Positions 25,128 through 34,154 of a stretch of 54,485 nt of DNA are shown here, piece by piece. Position 1 is the stretch's first letter, and the number at the start of each line of letters is the position of its first letter. The DNA is taken from assembly GCF_002968575.1 (NCBI RefSeq), contig NZ_PVBM01000029.1, positions 1-54,485 of the forward strand, given 5' to 3'. Made by a program: the position numbers and the translations under genes. The stretch is from Neorhizobium huautlense. GTDB lineage: Bacteria; Pseudomonadota; Alphaproteobacteria; Rhizobiales; Rhizobiaceae. Under the pieces are notes generated by a model that was not told the origin of the DNA, did not search any database, and saw nothing but the letters and a program-made list of their open reading frames with translations.

Positions 25128-26303
25128 ATGGAGCAGAAGGCGCCCTACGCGCTCTTTCGCGACGATCCTGCCGGCCGGAGCCTCGTCTTCGACCGGCCGA
25201 AGGAGGTCGTCTTTGCCCGCACTGCCGCCGAGGTTCTGCCGGCGTTGCAGCATCTGGAAGAAGCACGCCGCGCCGGCCGCTGGCTCGCGGGCTATATCTC
25301 CTATGAGGCCGGTTATGTGTTCGAGGAAAAGCTCCGGCCGCTGATCGTCGACAACCGGGCAACGCCCCTGATCGCCATGGGCATCTTCGACAAGCCTTCC
25401 GGCAGCGAGCATCCGCTAGCAGGACCGCCCGGCGCAATCGTCGACGACGGTTCCTCCGAGGGCTCGTTCCTTAGCGAACCGCGCGCCGGGTGGGATTTCG
25501 CAACCTACGAGGAACGGTTCAACCGCCTCCATCAGCATCTGCGTCGCGGCGACTGCTACCAGGCGAACCTGACGATGCCGATCACCGCCGCCTGGCAGGG
25601 CGATCCGCGTCAGGCCTTCTGGTCTCTCGTCGCCCGCCAGCCCGTTCGCTACGGCGCCCTTGTCCACCTCGGCGGTCCGATCGTCCTGTCGCGATCGCCG
25701 GAGCTCTTCTTCTCCGTCGATGCCGAGCGCTTCATCGAAACCCATCCGATGAAAGGGACGGCGCCGCGCGGCCAAACCGCCGAAGAGGACGCAGCCATCG
25801 TCGAAGCCATGCTTGCGGACGAAAAGACCCAGGCGGAGAACCGCATGATCGTCGATCTCCTGCGCAACGACATCTCTGTCGTCAGCGAGGTCGGCACGCT
25901 GTCCGTCCCGAAACTCTTCGCGATCGAGACCTATCCGACCGTCCACCAGATGGTGAGCCATGTGCGGGCAAAACTCCTGCCCGAGGTGGGTTTCCCGCAG
26001 ATCCTTGCGGCGCTGTTTCCCTGCGGGTCCATCACGGGAGCACCGAAGATGTGGGCCATGCAGATCCTGTCCCGGCTGGAGGCCCGCCCCCGCGATGTCT
26101 ATTGCGGTGCGATCGGTTATTGCGATCCCGCCGGCCCCATGCGTTTTTCGGTGGCAATCCGCACGATCACGCTTTTCAATGACGGCAAGGCAGTTTTCAA
26201 TGTCGGGGGCGGCATCGTCTTCGACTCCGAGGCCAAGGCCGAGTATGATGAGTGTCTTCTGAAGGCACGTTTTGCGGTAGGCGATCAATGGATTTCTCGC
26301 TGA
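25128..26303 (+). CDS. pabB: Aminodeoxychorismate synthase component I
   Basis: This 391-residue enzyme of the chorismate-binding family makes 4-amino-4-deoxychorismate for p-aminobenzoate and folate synthesis. Key motifs are CYQANLTMP, the HPMKGTAPRG segment with the catalytic Lys that marks PabB, ENRMIVDLLRND, and PCGSITGAPK. It lacks the long N-terminal domain of anthranilate synthase TrpE. The glutaminase partner PabA is not in the window. The stop lies 16 nt inside the next gene, the lyase PabC, so the two are coupled. Confidence 0.92.
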   Translation: MEQKAPYALFRDDPAGRSLVFDRPKEVVFARTAAEVLPALQHLEEARRAGRWLAGYISYEAGYVFEEKLRPLIVDNRATPLIAMGIFDKPSGSEHPLAGPPGAIVDDGSSEGSFLSEPRAGWDFATYEERFNRLHQHLRRGDCYQANLTMPITAAWQGDPRQAFWSLVARQPVRYGALVHLGGPIVLSRSPELFFSVDAERFIETHPMKGTAPRGQTAEEDAAIVEAMLADEKTQAENRMIVDLLRNDISVVSEVGTLSVPKLFAIETYPTVHQMVSHVRAKLLPEVGFPQILAALFPCGSITGAPKMWAMQILSRLEARPRDVYCGAIGYCDPAGPMRFSVAIRTITLFNDGKAVFNVGGGIVFDSEAKAEYDECLLKARFAVGDQWISR

Positions 26304-26968
26304 TCGAAACGATGCGCTGGGAACCGGATTCGGGTTTTCTGCGCCTGGAACAGCACCTGCGCCGGCTCAAGCGCTCGGCCGATGCCCTCGGATTCCGCCC
26401 GCCGCCGCCGGATACGCTCAGGCAGCTCGAGGCGGCCACCGGTGGCGACGCCGCCCTGCGCGTTCGCCTCGTCATGACCTACCGCGGCAAGGTCGAGATC
26501 ACGACAACGCCTTTCATCCCCGCTCCGGCCGGGACGGTGTGGCGTATCCGGGTTGCGGCCACAAGACTTACTTCGGACGATCCCCTGTTCCGCCACAAGA
26601 CCTCCCGGCGGGAACCCTATGAAGTGGCCCGCTCCGAATTTTCGCCTGATGAGGCCGACGAGGTAATCCTCCTCAACGAGCGCGGCGAAATCTGCGAAGG
26701 CACGATCACCAACGTTTTCGTCGAGGATGCAGGCGGACAGTTGCTCACGCCGCCGCTGATGAGCGGACTTCTGCCGGGCATATTGCGGGCCGAGCTGATC
26801 CGCGAGGGAAAGGCGCGCAATCAGATACTTCGCGCGGAAGACCTCGATGGTCGCCGTCTCTTCGTCGGCAATTCGCTTCGCGGCCTCATCGCCGCCGAGC
26901 TCGCAGGTCGCGAAAAACAGGCCGAACGCGTCAGCGACGACAAGGTCGCCCGCCGAAACGCGGGGTAG
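26288..26968 (+). CDS. pabC: Aminodeoxychorismate lyase-like class IV aminotransferase
   Basis: This protein of about 226 residues is a PLP fold-type IV enzyme. It starts at MDFSLIETMRWEPDSGF inside the end of pabB. The PLP lysine is in FRHKTSRREPYE, followed by DEVILLNERGEICEGTITNVFVE, the signature of the family. Next to pabB it should convert aminodeoxychorismate to p-aminobenzoate and pyruvate. It is shorter than branched-chain aminotransferases. The class IV family is broad, so the assignment depends on the operon context. Confidence 0.88.
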   Translation: MDFSLIETMRWEPDSGFLRLEQHLRRLKRSADALGFRPPPPDTLRQLEAATGGDAALRVRLVMTYRGKVEITTTPFIPAPAGTVWRIRVAATRLTSDDPLFRHKTSRREPYEVARSEFSPDEADEVILLNERGEICEGTITNVFVEDAGGQLLTPPLMSGLLPGILRAELIREGKARNQILRAEDLDGRRLFVGNSLRGLIAAELAGREKQAERVSDDKVARRNAG

Positions 26969-26974
26969 ACATCG

Positions 26975-27352
26975 ATGCCCGCGCCGCCGCAATCACTTAC
27001 CGACCACCTTCTCTCACTCGAAACGGCGTTGCAGACGCGCGAGGTCCGCAGCTCCGAGGCAAGGCTGCGCGAGCTCCTGGCGCCCGACTTCCGCGAGTTC
27101 GGGCGTTCCGGCCTTGCCTATACGTTCAACGACATCATGACCCGTCTGGTGGTGGAGGATGGACCGGCCAACAGTTCGATTTCGAACTTTGCCGCTTCGA
27201 TGCTGAGCGAGACGATAGCGCTTGCCACCTATCGCGGCACGCGGCTCAATGCGGACGGCAACAGGCAGTTTACCAACCGCAGCTCCATCTGGCGTCTGGA
27301 TGCGGATGGCAAATGGCGCATGGTCTTCCATCAGGGCACGGCGACGGAATAG
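26975..27352 (+). CDS. NTF2-like (SnoaL/DUF4440) protein
   Basis: This 125-residue protein has the cone-shaped NTF2-like plan: an N-terminal helix (LTDHLLSLETALQTREV), ARLRELLAPDFREFGRSG, and an ending WRLDADGKWRMVFHQGT typical of DUF4440. Such proteins are small-molecule binders or enzymes with no fixed function. It lies 6 nt behind the class IV aminotransferase gene and is the last gene of the pepF-pabB-pabC run. Confidence 0.83.
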   Translation: MPAPPQSLTDHLLSLETALQTREVRSSEARLRELLAPDFREFGRSGLAYTFNDIMTRLVVEDGPANSSISNFAASMLSETIALATYRGTRLNADGNRQFTNRSSIWRLDADGKWRMVFHQGTATE

Positions 27353-27359
27353 CGGGCTC

Positions 27360-27626
27360 CTAGAGACTTTCCGGCATTTCGGGGATCGGAAGGAAAGCCG
27401 CCCCTGGGCCGCCGCGCTCCTTTGAGGAAGCCACTATGACCGCCATGGTGCAACCGATCAGAAAGACCACCCAGAAAAGGAGCCACGTGCGCCACTCGCT
27501 GCGGCTTCTCTGGGCCTCCTCCTGCAGCGGCGATATCCGTGTCCAGGCCTTCAATGCTGCCTCGCGCGGCCCCCATGCCCTGAACATTTCCGCGACGATA
27601 TAAACCGCCCTGCTGGATAGTCTCAT
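27360..27626 (-). CDS. Small single-pass membrane protein of unknown function
   Basis: This predicted 88-residue protein has one clear transmembrane segment (WLLFWVVFLIGCTMAVIVA, about residues 48-66). A basic, amphipathic N-terminal part precedes it and a short Gly/Pro-rich tail follows. The start ATG was chosen because the sequence further upstream looks like the antisense of the DUF3445 gene. It is convergent with the NTF2-like gene, 7 nt away. I do not recognise a family; it could be a chance reading frame, but the hydrophobic block favours a real gene. Confidence 0.55.
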   Translation of the reverse strand: MRLSSRAVYIVAEMFRAWGPREAALKAWTRISPLQEEAQRSRSEWRTWLLFWVVFLIGCTMAVIVASSKERGGPGAAFLPIPEMPESL

Positions 27627-27734
27627 CCAATTACGCCCCGCATGCTGCACTGCAGTATAATTTGTAGGGCTGCGCTTTCTTGTTCCAAGTCCCCGCGGGC
27701 AATTTTTACAACTGAGTGAATATGGCTTAAACCG

Positions 27735-28667
27735 ATGCTGAAACGACAATCGAACGGCATGATGGAAAAAAACCTCAGCTACACGCCCTATGACGGCTCC
27801 TCGACGCCCTTCACCATCGGGCTTCTGCAACTCGATCCTGCGCGCTGGATCGAGCCAGACGGAGATCTCTCCTATCATCTTTCGAAAAAGAAGAAGCTGT
27901 TCGCGGAGCATGGGGAACGGGTTTTCCGCGCCGAGCCCGGCACGGAGCAAGCCCAGCAGGAAATCATCGACGCGCTTGCAGAATATCTCCCGGCCCACCA
28001 TCCGGCCATCTATCGTCGGACCGGCAGCCTCATGGAAATGGCCGGCCACACCGTTGATCTTGCCGACGACCGCTCGCCGCCGCTTCTTTCGGCCGGCTTC
28101 CTGGTACAGGACGATCTCGTCATCATGCGCAAGGGCGATAACGGCTGGCGCATCGCTGCCGCCTTCCTGGCCTTCCCCTCCTCCTGGTCGCTCGCCGACA
28201 AGTTCGGCAAGGTGATGGACGAGATACATGCGCCGGTCCCGGACTTTGCCGGCGGCAGCCGCAATGCCGGCCTCATCAACCGCATGTTCGACAACCTGTC
28301 GCCGGATCGCTTCGTCGTGCGCTGGAACTGGTCGGTGAACTGGGGCTATGCCCTCTATCGACCGGCCTCTCAACCCGCCCACGAAACTGATCCGATGCAA
28401 CCGCGAGATGCCTTCGTCCGCGTCGAACGCCAGACGCTGCGGAAGATGCCCGTATCGGGCGATATCCTCTTCACCATCCGTATCTATCTCGATCCGGTCA
28501 CCGCGCTGGCGGGCCAGCCGAACGGCAAGGAACTTGCCTCGTCGTTCGCCGATCAGCTCGAAGCCCTGACACCGGAGCAGGCTGACTACAAGGGTCTGCT
28601 CCGGAAACGCGACAGCCTAATCGCGATGCTGCGAAAAATGGCAACCAATCCCGCGACAGTTGGATAA
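27735..28667 (+). CDS. DUF3445 family protein (heme-dependent oxidative N-demethylase-like)
   Basis: This 310-residue protein matches DUF3445, whose characterised members are heme enzymes that oxidatively demethylate secondary amines (HDOD, dimethylamine to methylamine). Visible motifs are IGLLQLDPARWIEPD near residue 30, LVQDDLVIMRKGDNGWRIAAAFLAFPSSWSLADKFGKVMDEIHAPVP and RWNWSVNWGYALYRP. ATG codons at 27759 and 27762 are alternative starts. No partner subunits of methylamine pathways are nearby; hss follows about 150 nt downstream on the same strand. Confidence 0.83.
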   Translation: MLKRQSNGMMEKNLSYTPYDGSSTPFTIGLLQLDPARWIEPDGDLSYHLSKKKKLFAEHGERVFRAEPGTEQAQQEIIDALAEYLPAHHPAIYRRTGSLMEMAGHTVDLADDRSPPLLSAGFLVQDDLVIMRKGDNGWRIAAAFLAFPSSWSLADKFGKVMDEIHAPVPDFAGGSRNAGLINRMFDNLSPDRFVVRWNWSVNWGYALYRPASQPAHETDPMQPRDAFVRVERQTLRKMPVSGDILFTIRIYLDPVTALAGQPNGKELASSFADQLEALTPEQADYKGLLRKRDSLIAMLRKMATNPATVG

Positions 28668-28821
28668 ATCCCAGATTTTTCCGGAAAGGCCGGCAGCCTC
28701 TTTATTGTGACGCGGTTTTATGATCTAGAGCGCCGCGAATTGCGCGTGCGCAAAGGTCATCCGTCCACTGCCGAAGAAGCGGGCCAGCGGCCGTTCGGCT
28801 GCCGATCCGAAGGAGAAAGAT

Positions 28822-30267
28822 ATGTCAGAGCCTAACTATCCGGTTTATGCCGAAATCAGCGGTCCGATCGTGATGATCGGTTTCGGCTCGATCGGCCGCG
28901 GCACGCTGCCGCTGATCGAACGCCACTTCAAGTTCGACAAGAGCCGGATGGTTGTCATCGATCCTCGCGACGACGAGACGGGCATCCTGGCCAAGCACGG
29001 CGTCCGTCACATCAAGGAATATGTGACGAAAGACAACTACAAGGATCTCCTGAAGCCGCTTCTGACGAAGGGCGGTGGCCAGGGCTTCTGCGTCAACCTT
29101 TCGGTCGACACCGGTTCGCTCGACCTGATGAAGCTCTGCCGCAAGCTGAACGTTCTTTACATCGACACGGTCGTCGAGCCTTGGCTTGGCTTCTATTTCG
29201 ACAAGAACATGAAAAATGCCGACCGCACCAATTATGCCCTGCGTGAAACCGTGCGCAAGGAAAAGGAAAAGAACCCGGGCGGCGCAACCGCCGTTTCCAC
29301 CTGCGGCGCCAATCCGGGCATGGTCTCCTGGTTCGTCAAGCAGGCGCTGGTCAACCTTGCCAACGACATCGGCTTGAAGTTCGACGAGCCGAGCCAGCAT
29401 GACCGCGAAGGCTGGGCAAAGCTGATGAAGAAGCTCGGCGTCAAGGGCGTCCATATCGCCGAACGCGACACCCAGCGCACGAAACATCCGAAGCCGCTCA
29501 ACGTTTTCTGGAATACCTGGTCGGTCGAAGGCTTCATTTCCGAAGGCATGCAGCCGGCCGAGCTCGGCTGGGGCACCCATGAAGAGTGGATGCCGAAGAA
29601 CGCCAAGCGGCACAAGAAGGGCTGCCAGGCGGCGATCTATCTCGAACAGCCCGGCGCCAATACCCGCGTGCGCACCTGGTGCCCGACGCCCGGCCCGCAA
29701 TACGGCTTCCTCGTCACCCATAACGAATCGATCTCGATCGCCGACTATTTTACGGTTCGCGACAAGGACGGCGAAGTCACCTTCCGCCCGACCTGCCACT
29801 ACGCCTACCACCCGGCCAACGACGCCGTGCTGTCGCTGCACGAGATGTTCGGCAATGGCGGCAATCCGCAGCCGGTCCACCACGTTCTCGACGAGGACGA
29901 GCTGGAGGACGGCATCGATGAACTCGGCGTGCTGCTCTACGGCCACGAGAAGAATGCCTACTGGTACGGTTCGCGCCTGTCGCTTGAAGAAACCCGCCGC
30001 ATCGCGCCTTACCAGAACGCCACCGGGCTGCAGGTCACCTCGGCCGTTCTTGCCGGCATGGTCTGGGCGCTCGAACACCCGAGCGCCGGCATCGTCGAAG
30101 CCGACGAGATCGACTACAAGCGTTGCCTGGAAGTCCAGCTTCCCTATCTCGGCCCGGTCGAAGGCCATTACACCGACTGGACCCCGCTCGACGGCCGCCC
30201 GGGCCTCTTCCCGGAAGACCTCGACGAGAGGGATCCGTGGCAGTTCAGGAACATCCTCGTCCGCTGA
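28822..30267 (+). CDS. hss: Homospermidine synthase
   Basis: This 481-residue NAD-dependent enzyme condenses putrescine (or spermidine and putrescine) to sym-homospermidine, a major polyamine of rhizobia. The Rossmann motif VMIGFGSIGRGTLPLIERHF is at the N terminus. The family features STCGANPGMVSWFVKQAL, LNVFWNTWSVEGF and the C-terminal WYGSRLSLEETRRIAPYQNATGLQVTSAVLAGMVWAL are present. A good ribosome site (AAGGAGA) lies 8 nt before the start. A strong terminator follows, so it appears to be a single-gene transcript. Confidence 0.96.
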   Translation: MSEPNYPVYAEISGPIVMIGFGSIGRGTLPLIERHFKFDKSRMVVIDPRDDETGILAKHGVRHIKEYVTKDNYKDLLKPLLTKGGGQGFCVNLSVDTGSLDLMKLCRKLNVLYIDTVVEPWLGFYFDKNMKNADRTNYALRETVRKEKEKNPGGATAVSTCGANPGMVSWFVKQALVNLANDIGLKFDEPSQHDREGWAKLMKKLGVKGVHIAERDTQRTKHPKPLNVFWNTWSVEGFISEGMQPAELGWGTHEEWMPKNAKRHKKGCQAAIYLEQPGANTRVRTWCPTPGPQYGFLVTHNESISIADYFTVRDKDGEVTFRPTCHYAYHPANDAVLSLHEMFGNGGNPQPVHHVLDEDELEDGIDELGVLLYGHEKNAYWYGSRLSLEETRRIAPYQNATGLQVTSAVLAGMVWALEHPSAGIVEADEIDYKRCLEVQLPYLGPVEGHYTDWTPLDGRPGLFPEDLDERDPWQFRNILVR

Positions 30268-30280
30268 CGCTCGCATGTGC

Positions 30281-30310
30281 AAAACCGCCTGTTATCGACA
30301 GGCGGTTTTT
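30281..30310 (+). terminator. Terminator of hss
   Basis: Near-perfect stem AAAACCGCCTGT/ACAGGCGGTTTT with a 5-nt loop followed by T; it starts 13 nt after the hss stop codon. Confidence 0.9.
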
Positions 30311-30412
30311 GCCTCTCGAAACTTCTGCCTTTTCAACGCCACATCTTGCGTTACATAGGTTCCGAACGGCATGTTTTGCCGAATGGGACGACCGAGTCGC
30401 GGGAGACAGATC

Positions 30413-30775
30413 ATGAAAATCAAAGCGAGCCTTGTGCTCATCGCCGCTGCCAGCCTGAGCGCCTGCGTTTCCTCTCCGCAGCCGACCCGCGTATCGGCGC
30501 CGGCTCAGCCTCAGGGCGTCGAAGGCACCTGGGTCGATCCGAACGGCATCGTCTCCTCGTTCCAGGCCGGCACGTTCAACACGCGTTCCAGTGACAGCAA
30601 CACGTTGCTCGCCTCGGGCACCTATACCAGCCTGTCGCCAACGCTGGTGGAGATCAACATGACGTCGCTGGTGAGAAAGACCCAGTCGCGCGTCAATTGC
30701 GCGCTGGTCAATCCGAGCCAGCTCAATTGCACGCAGGACAGCGGCGCCCAGTTCTCGTTGACGCGCCGCAGCTAA
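30413..30775 (+). CDS. omp10: Outer-membrane lipoprotein Omp10
   Basis: This 120-residue lipoprotein has a short signal peptide ending in the lipobox LSAC (Cys19) and a mature domain with EGTWVDPNGIVSSFQAGTFNTRSSD, LVEINMTSLVR and VNCALVNPSQLNCT. The pattern matches Omp10 of Brucella and other Hyphomicrobiales. It should be anchored in the outer membrane by lipidated Cys19, with two later cysteines able to form a disulfide. The start is fixed by the signal peptide; frame upstream is unrelated. A clear terminator follows. Confidence 0.9.
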   Translation: MKIKASLVLIAAASLSACVSSPQPTRVSAPAQPQGVEGTWVDPNGIVSSFQAGTFNTRSSDSNTLLASGTYTSLSPTLVEINMTSLVRKTQSRVNCALVNPSQLNCTQDSGAQFSLTRRS

Positions 30776-30799
30776 GAGTCGGTATTTTTAGTTTTCCGG

Positions 30800-30822
30800 A
30801 ACCCCGCCTCGGCGGGGTTTTC
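30800..30822 (+). terminator. Terminator of omp10
   Basis: A stem AACCCCGCC/GGCGGGGTT with a 2-nt loop, followed by TTT, begins 25 nt after the omp10 stop codon. Confidence 0.85.
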
Positions 30823-30988
30823 GCGTTTGGGAAGAACCACGCGCTCGCACAACCTTGTCATATTTCCCTTGAAACCGCTTGGTCTTGATGAAAACATGCG
30901 CTGCACAACGATTGTCACGGTGGGACGCTAGAACAATCGGGGCGAGGCGGCGAGAAGCCGGCCGGTAAAAATAGGAGAGAGAAATCAG

Positions 30989-32956
30989 ATGATGAAGACA
31001 TTGAGATTTGGGTTGACGACCGCTTCGGTCATCGCCCTTTCAACCGGCGCGGCGCTCGCCGACTACGAGCTCAATATCCTGCACATCAACGACTTTCATT
31101 CGCGCATCGAAGCCATCAACAAGAGCGATTCCACCTGCTCGGCGGAAGAGGCCGGAAAGAACGAATGCTTCGGTGGCGCAGCCCGCCTGTTGACGGCGAT
31201 CAACCAGACCCGCGATGGCCTGAAATCTGAGAACAAGAATGTCATCCTGCTGAACGCCGGCGACAACTTCCAGGGTTCGCTCTTCTACACCACCTACAAG
31301 GGTGCGACGGAAGCCGAAGTGTTGAACGCCATGAAGTTCGACGCCATGACCGTCGGCAACCACGAATTCGACGACAGCGACGACGTCCTCGCCACCTTCC
31401 TAGACAAGATCCAGTTCCCGGTCGTCACCGCCAATGTCGTGCCGACTGCAGCTGCCAAGATCGGCGACCGCATCAAGCCGTCGATCGTGCTCGAAGTCGG
31501 CGGCCAGAAGGTCGGCATCGTCGGCGCCGTCACCAACGACACGCCGGAAATTGCCAATCCGGGCCCGAATATCCAGATCGCCGAAGACGTCGCCAAGATC
31601 ACCGAAGCCGTGCAGGCCTTGAAAGGCCAAGGCGTCAACAAGATCATCGCGCTGACCCATGTCGGCTATCCGCGCGATCTTGCAGCTATCGCCAAGATCC
31701 CGGATGTCGACGTTGTCGTCGGCGGCCACACCCACACGCTGCTCTCCAACACCGTCAAGGACGCCGCGGGTCCGTATCCGACCTGGTCCGACAACCCCGC
31801 CGGCTACAAGGTTCCGGTTGTCCAGGCCTACCAGTATTCGAAGTATCTCGGCGACCTGAAGGTCGTCTTCGATGACAATGGCATGGTCAAGGAAGCGAGC
31901 GGCGAACCCATCCTGATGGATTCCAAGTTCCAGCCCGATCAGGCCATGACCAACCGGATCAACGAGTTGAAGGCACCGATCGAGGACCTCAAGAAGAAGG
32001 TCGTCGGAGCATCCGAAGCGGTCATCGACGGCGATCGCCGCAATTGCCGTGCCAAGGAATGCTTCATGGGCAATCTCGTGGCAGATGCCCAGCTCGACCG
32101 TGTGAAGGACCAGGGCATCACCATCTCGATCGCCAATGGCGGGGGCTTACGCGCCTCGATCGACGCCGGCGAAATCACCATGGGTGAAGTCCTGACCGTT
32201 CTTCCCTTCCAGAATACGATCGCGACCTTCCAGCTCAAAGGCTCCGACGTTGTCGCCGCGCTGGAAAACGGCGTGAGCCAGATCGATGACGGCGCCGGCC
32301 GCTTCCCGCAGGTTTCCGGCCTCAAATATTCCTTCGACAAGTCCAAGCCGGCCGGATCCAAGGTCAGCGACGTGCAGGTCAAGGAAGGCGACAAGTTCGT
32401 TCCGATCGATCCGAACAAGACCTATGGCGTCGTCACCAACAACTACGTCCGCGGCGGCGGTGACGGTTACAAGGTCTTCGCCACCGGCGCCCAGAATGCC
32501 TATGACTTCGGCCCGAACCTGGAACTGGCGCTGGCCGATTATCTCGGCGCCCACAACCCGTACAAGCCTTACACCGATGGCCGCATCACCGACCTGACGC
32601 CGGCGAGCTACACGCCGCCGCCGAAGCCGGCTCCGGCCGCTCCGCCGGCGCCGACCGCTGCAGCCCCGACGGCACCGGCTCCTTCTGCTGCCGCTCCAGC
32701 TGCACCTGCGGCCCCCGCCGCCCCGGCTCCCGCTCAGACAGCAGCAGCCCCGGCGACACCCGCTCCGGCGGCACCGGCTGCTCCCCAGCCGGCAGGCCCG
32801 ACCAAATACACGGTCGTCAAGGGCGATTCGCTCTGGAAGATTGCCGAGAGCACCTATGGCAATGGCGAAGAGTGGACGAAGATTTCCAAGGCCAATTCGC
32901 TCTCCAATCCGGACCTCATCCAGGTCGGCAAGGAATTGGAACTGCCGGCGAAATAG
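30989..32956 (+). CDS. Periplasmic 5'-nucleotidase (UshA family) with C-terminal LysM domain
   Basis: This 655-residue protein has a signal peptide (cleavage near ALADY), then a calcineurin-like metallophosphatase domain with LHINDFHSR, LNAGDNFQGS, GNHEFDD and GGHTHTL. The 5'-nucleotidase C-terminal domain follows (ISIANGGGLRASIDAGEITMGEVLTVLPF). Residues ~538-606 are a Pro/Ala-rich flexible linker, and a LysM domain (VVKGDSLWKIAESTYGNGEEW...LIQVGKELELP) ends the chain. It should hydrolyse extracellular nucleotides or 2',3'-cyclic nucleotides. E. coli UshA has no LysM; here LysM would hold the enzyme on peptidoglycan. It is monocistronic. Confidence 0.92.
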   Translation: MMKTLRFGLTTASVIALSTGAALADYELNILHINDFHSRIEAINKSDSTCSAEEAGKNECFGGAARLLTAINQTRDGLKSENKNVILLNAGDNFQGSLFYTTYKGATEAEVLNAMKFDAMTVGNHEFDDSDDVLATFLDKIQFPVVTANVVPTAAAKIGDRIKPSIVLEVGGQKVGIVGAVTNDTPEIANPGPNIQIAEDVAKITEAVQALKGQGVNKIIALTHVGYPRDLAAIAKIPDVDVVVGGHTHTLLSNTVKDAAGPYPTWSDNPAGYKVPVVQAYQYSKYLGDLKVVFDDNGMVKEASGEPILMDSKFQPDQAMTNRINELKAPIEDLKKKVVGASEAVIDGDRRNCRAKECFMGNLVADAQLDRVKDQGITISIANGGGLRASIDAGEITMGEVLTVLPFQNTIATFQLKGSDVVAALENGVSQIDDGAGRFPQVSGLKYSFDKSKPAGSKVSDVQVKEGDKFVPIDPNKTYGVVTNNYVRGGGDGYKVFATGAQNAYDFGPNLELALADYLGAHNPYKPYTDGRITDLTPASYTPPPKPAPAAPPAPTAAAPTAPAPSAAAPAAPAAPAAPAPAQTAAAPATPAPAAPAAPQPAGPTKYTVVKGDSLWKIAESTYGNGEEWTKISKANSLSNPDLIQVGKELELPAK

Positions 32957-32991
32957 GCCATCCTCCTGACTGGACAATTTGTCTCTTGTCA

Positions 32992-33028
32992 AAATGCCGG
33001 TCCGGGCTTTTCCGGGCCGGCATTTGTT
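32992..33028 (+). terminator. Terminator of the nucleotidase-LysM gene
   Basis: The stem AAATGCCGGTCCGG (32992-33005) pairs with CCGGGCCGGCATTT (33012-33025), allowing one G-T pair, with a 6-nt loop and further T residues downstream. Confidence 0.85.
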
Positions 33029-33081
33029 TCTAGATAACGTGCAATTCACCGGCGCCTAGCCATTGGAACAAGAGTATCCGC

Positions 33082-34116
33082 ATGTCATCATCATACGCCC
33101 ACATGCCTCCTGATCATCCCAAAGTGAGTTTCGGTAAGGTCGGCGTGCTGCTTGTCAATCTCGGCACGCCTGACGGCACGGACTACTGGTCGATGCGGCG
33201 CTATCTCGCCGAATTCCTCTCCGACCGGCGCGTCATCGAATGGTCACGGCTCTACTGGTACCCGATCCTCTACGGCATCGTGCTCAACAAGCGGCCTCAG
33301 AAGGTCGGCAAGGCCTATGAGGAAATCTGGAACAAGGATCTGAACGAGAGCTATCTGCGCACCTACACCCGCAACCAGGGTGAGCTGATGGCCGAACGGC
33401 TCAAGGATCTGCCTGATGTCGTGGTGGATTGGGCCATGCGCTACGGCAAACCTTCAATTGCCGAGCGTATTGATGCCTTGAAAGAAAAGGGCTGCGAAAA
33501 GATCGTTCTTTTTCCGCTCTATCCGCAATACGCAGCCTCCACGACCGCAACAGTCAACGATAAGGCCTTCGAACATCTGATGAAGCTGCGCTGGCAGCCG
33601 GCCGTGCGTACCGTCCCGCCCTATCACGACGATCCGGCCTATATCGAAGCGCTGGCGAACTCCGTTCGGCAGACCTATGCGACCCTCGACTGGGAACCGG
33701 AAATGCTGATCGCCTCGTTCCACGGCATCCCGCAATCCTATTTCAAGGCGGGCGATCCTTATTACTGTCACTGCCAGAAGACCGCGCGGCTGCTGAAGGA
33801 AGCGCTGGGGCTCACCGACAAGAATTTCATGATCACCTTCCAGTCCCGCTTTGGGCCGGAGGAATGGCTGCAGCCCTATACGGACAAGACGGTCGAGAAG
33901 CTGGCGGAAGAAGGCGTCAAGCGCATCGCCGTCATGAATCCCGGCTTCGTATCCGATTGCCTCGAAACGCTCGAAGAAATCGCCGGCGAAGCGGGCGAGA
34001 TCTTCCATCATCACGGGGGCGAAAAATTCGTGCATATCCCCTGTTTGAACGACAGCGAAGGCGGCATGACGGTGCTCGAAAAAGTGGTGCGCCGCGAACT
34101 GCAGGGCTGGGTGTAA
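33082..34116 (+). CDS. hemH: Ferrochelatase
   Basis: This 344-residue enzyme inserts ferrous iron into protoporphyrin IX, the last step of protoheme synthesis. The hallmark segments are VLLVNLGTPDGTDYWSMRRYLAEFLSD, FPLYPQYAASTTATV, the active-site His in ASFHGIPQSYFKAGDPYYCHCQKT and TFQSRFGPEEWLQPYTDKT. It stands alone, convergent with the MBL hydrolase gene, and no heme-responsive promoter element could be recognised. Confidence 0.97.
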   Translation: MSSSYAHMPPDHPKVSFGKVGVLLVNLGTPDGTDYWSMRRYLAEFLSDRRVIEWSRLYWYPILYGIVLNKRPQKVGKAYEEIWNKDLNESYLRTYTRNQGELMAERLKDLPDVVVDWAMRYGKPSIAERIDALKEKGCEKIVLFPLYPQYAASTTATVNDKAFEHLMKLRWQPAVRTVPPYHDDPAYIEALANSVRQTYATLDWEPEMLIASFHGIPQSYFKAGDPYYCHCQKTARLLKEALGLTDKNFMITFQSRFGPEEWLQPYTDKTVEKLAEEGVKRIAVMNPGFVSDCLETLEEIAGEAGEIFHHHGGEKFVHIPCLNDSEGGMTVLEKVVRRELQGWV

Positions 34117-34154
34117 CCCGGCTCCGCATCCCATCCTCCTGATACCGTCCCGGG

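Noticed and set aside
23197..25437. Minus-strand open frame of 746 codons over pepF and the start of pabB
   Set aside because: It crosses two real genes on the other strand, has no recognisable motif and follows the third-position GC pattern of the sense genes.
28825..30282. Long minus-strand open frame antisense to hss (485 codons)
   Set aside because: A GC-bias shadow of hss; the composition is low-complexity Arg/Ala/Val/Asp and hss on the other strand has full family motifs.
32600..32800. Pro/Ala codon repeats in the nucleotidase gene as a tandem DNA repeat
   Set aside because: The repetition is at the amino-acid level, a flexible linker before LysM. The DNA units are irregular in length and sequence.
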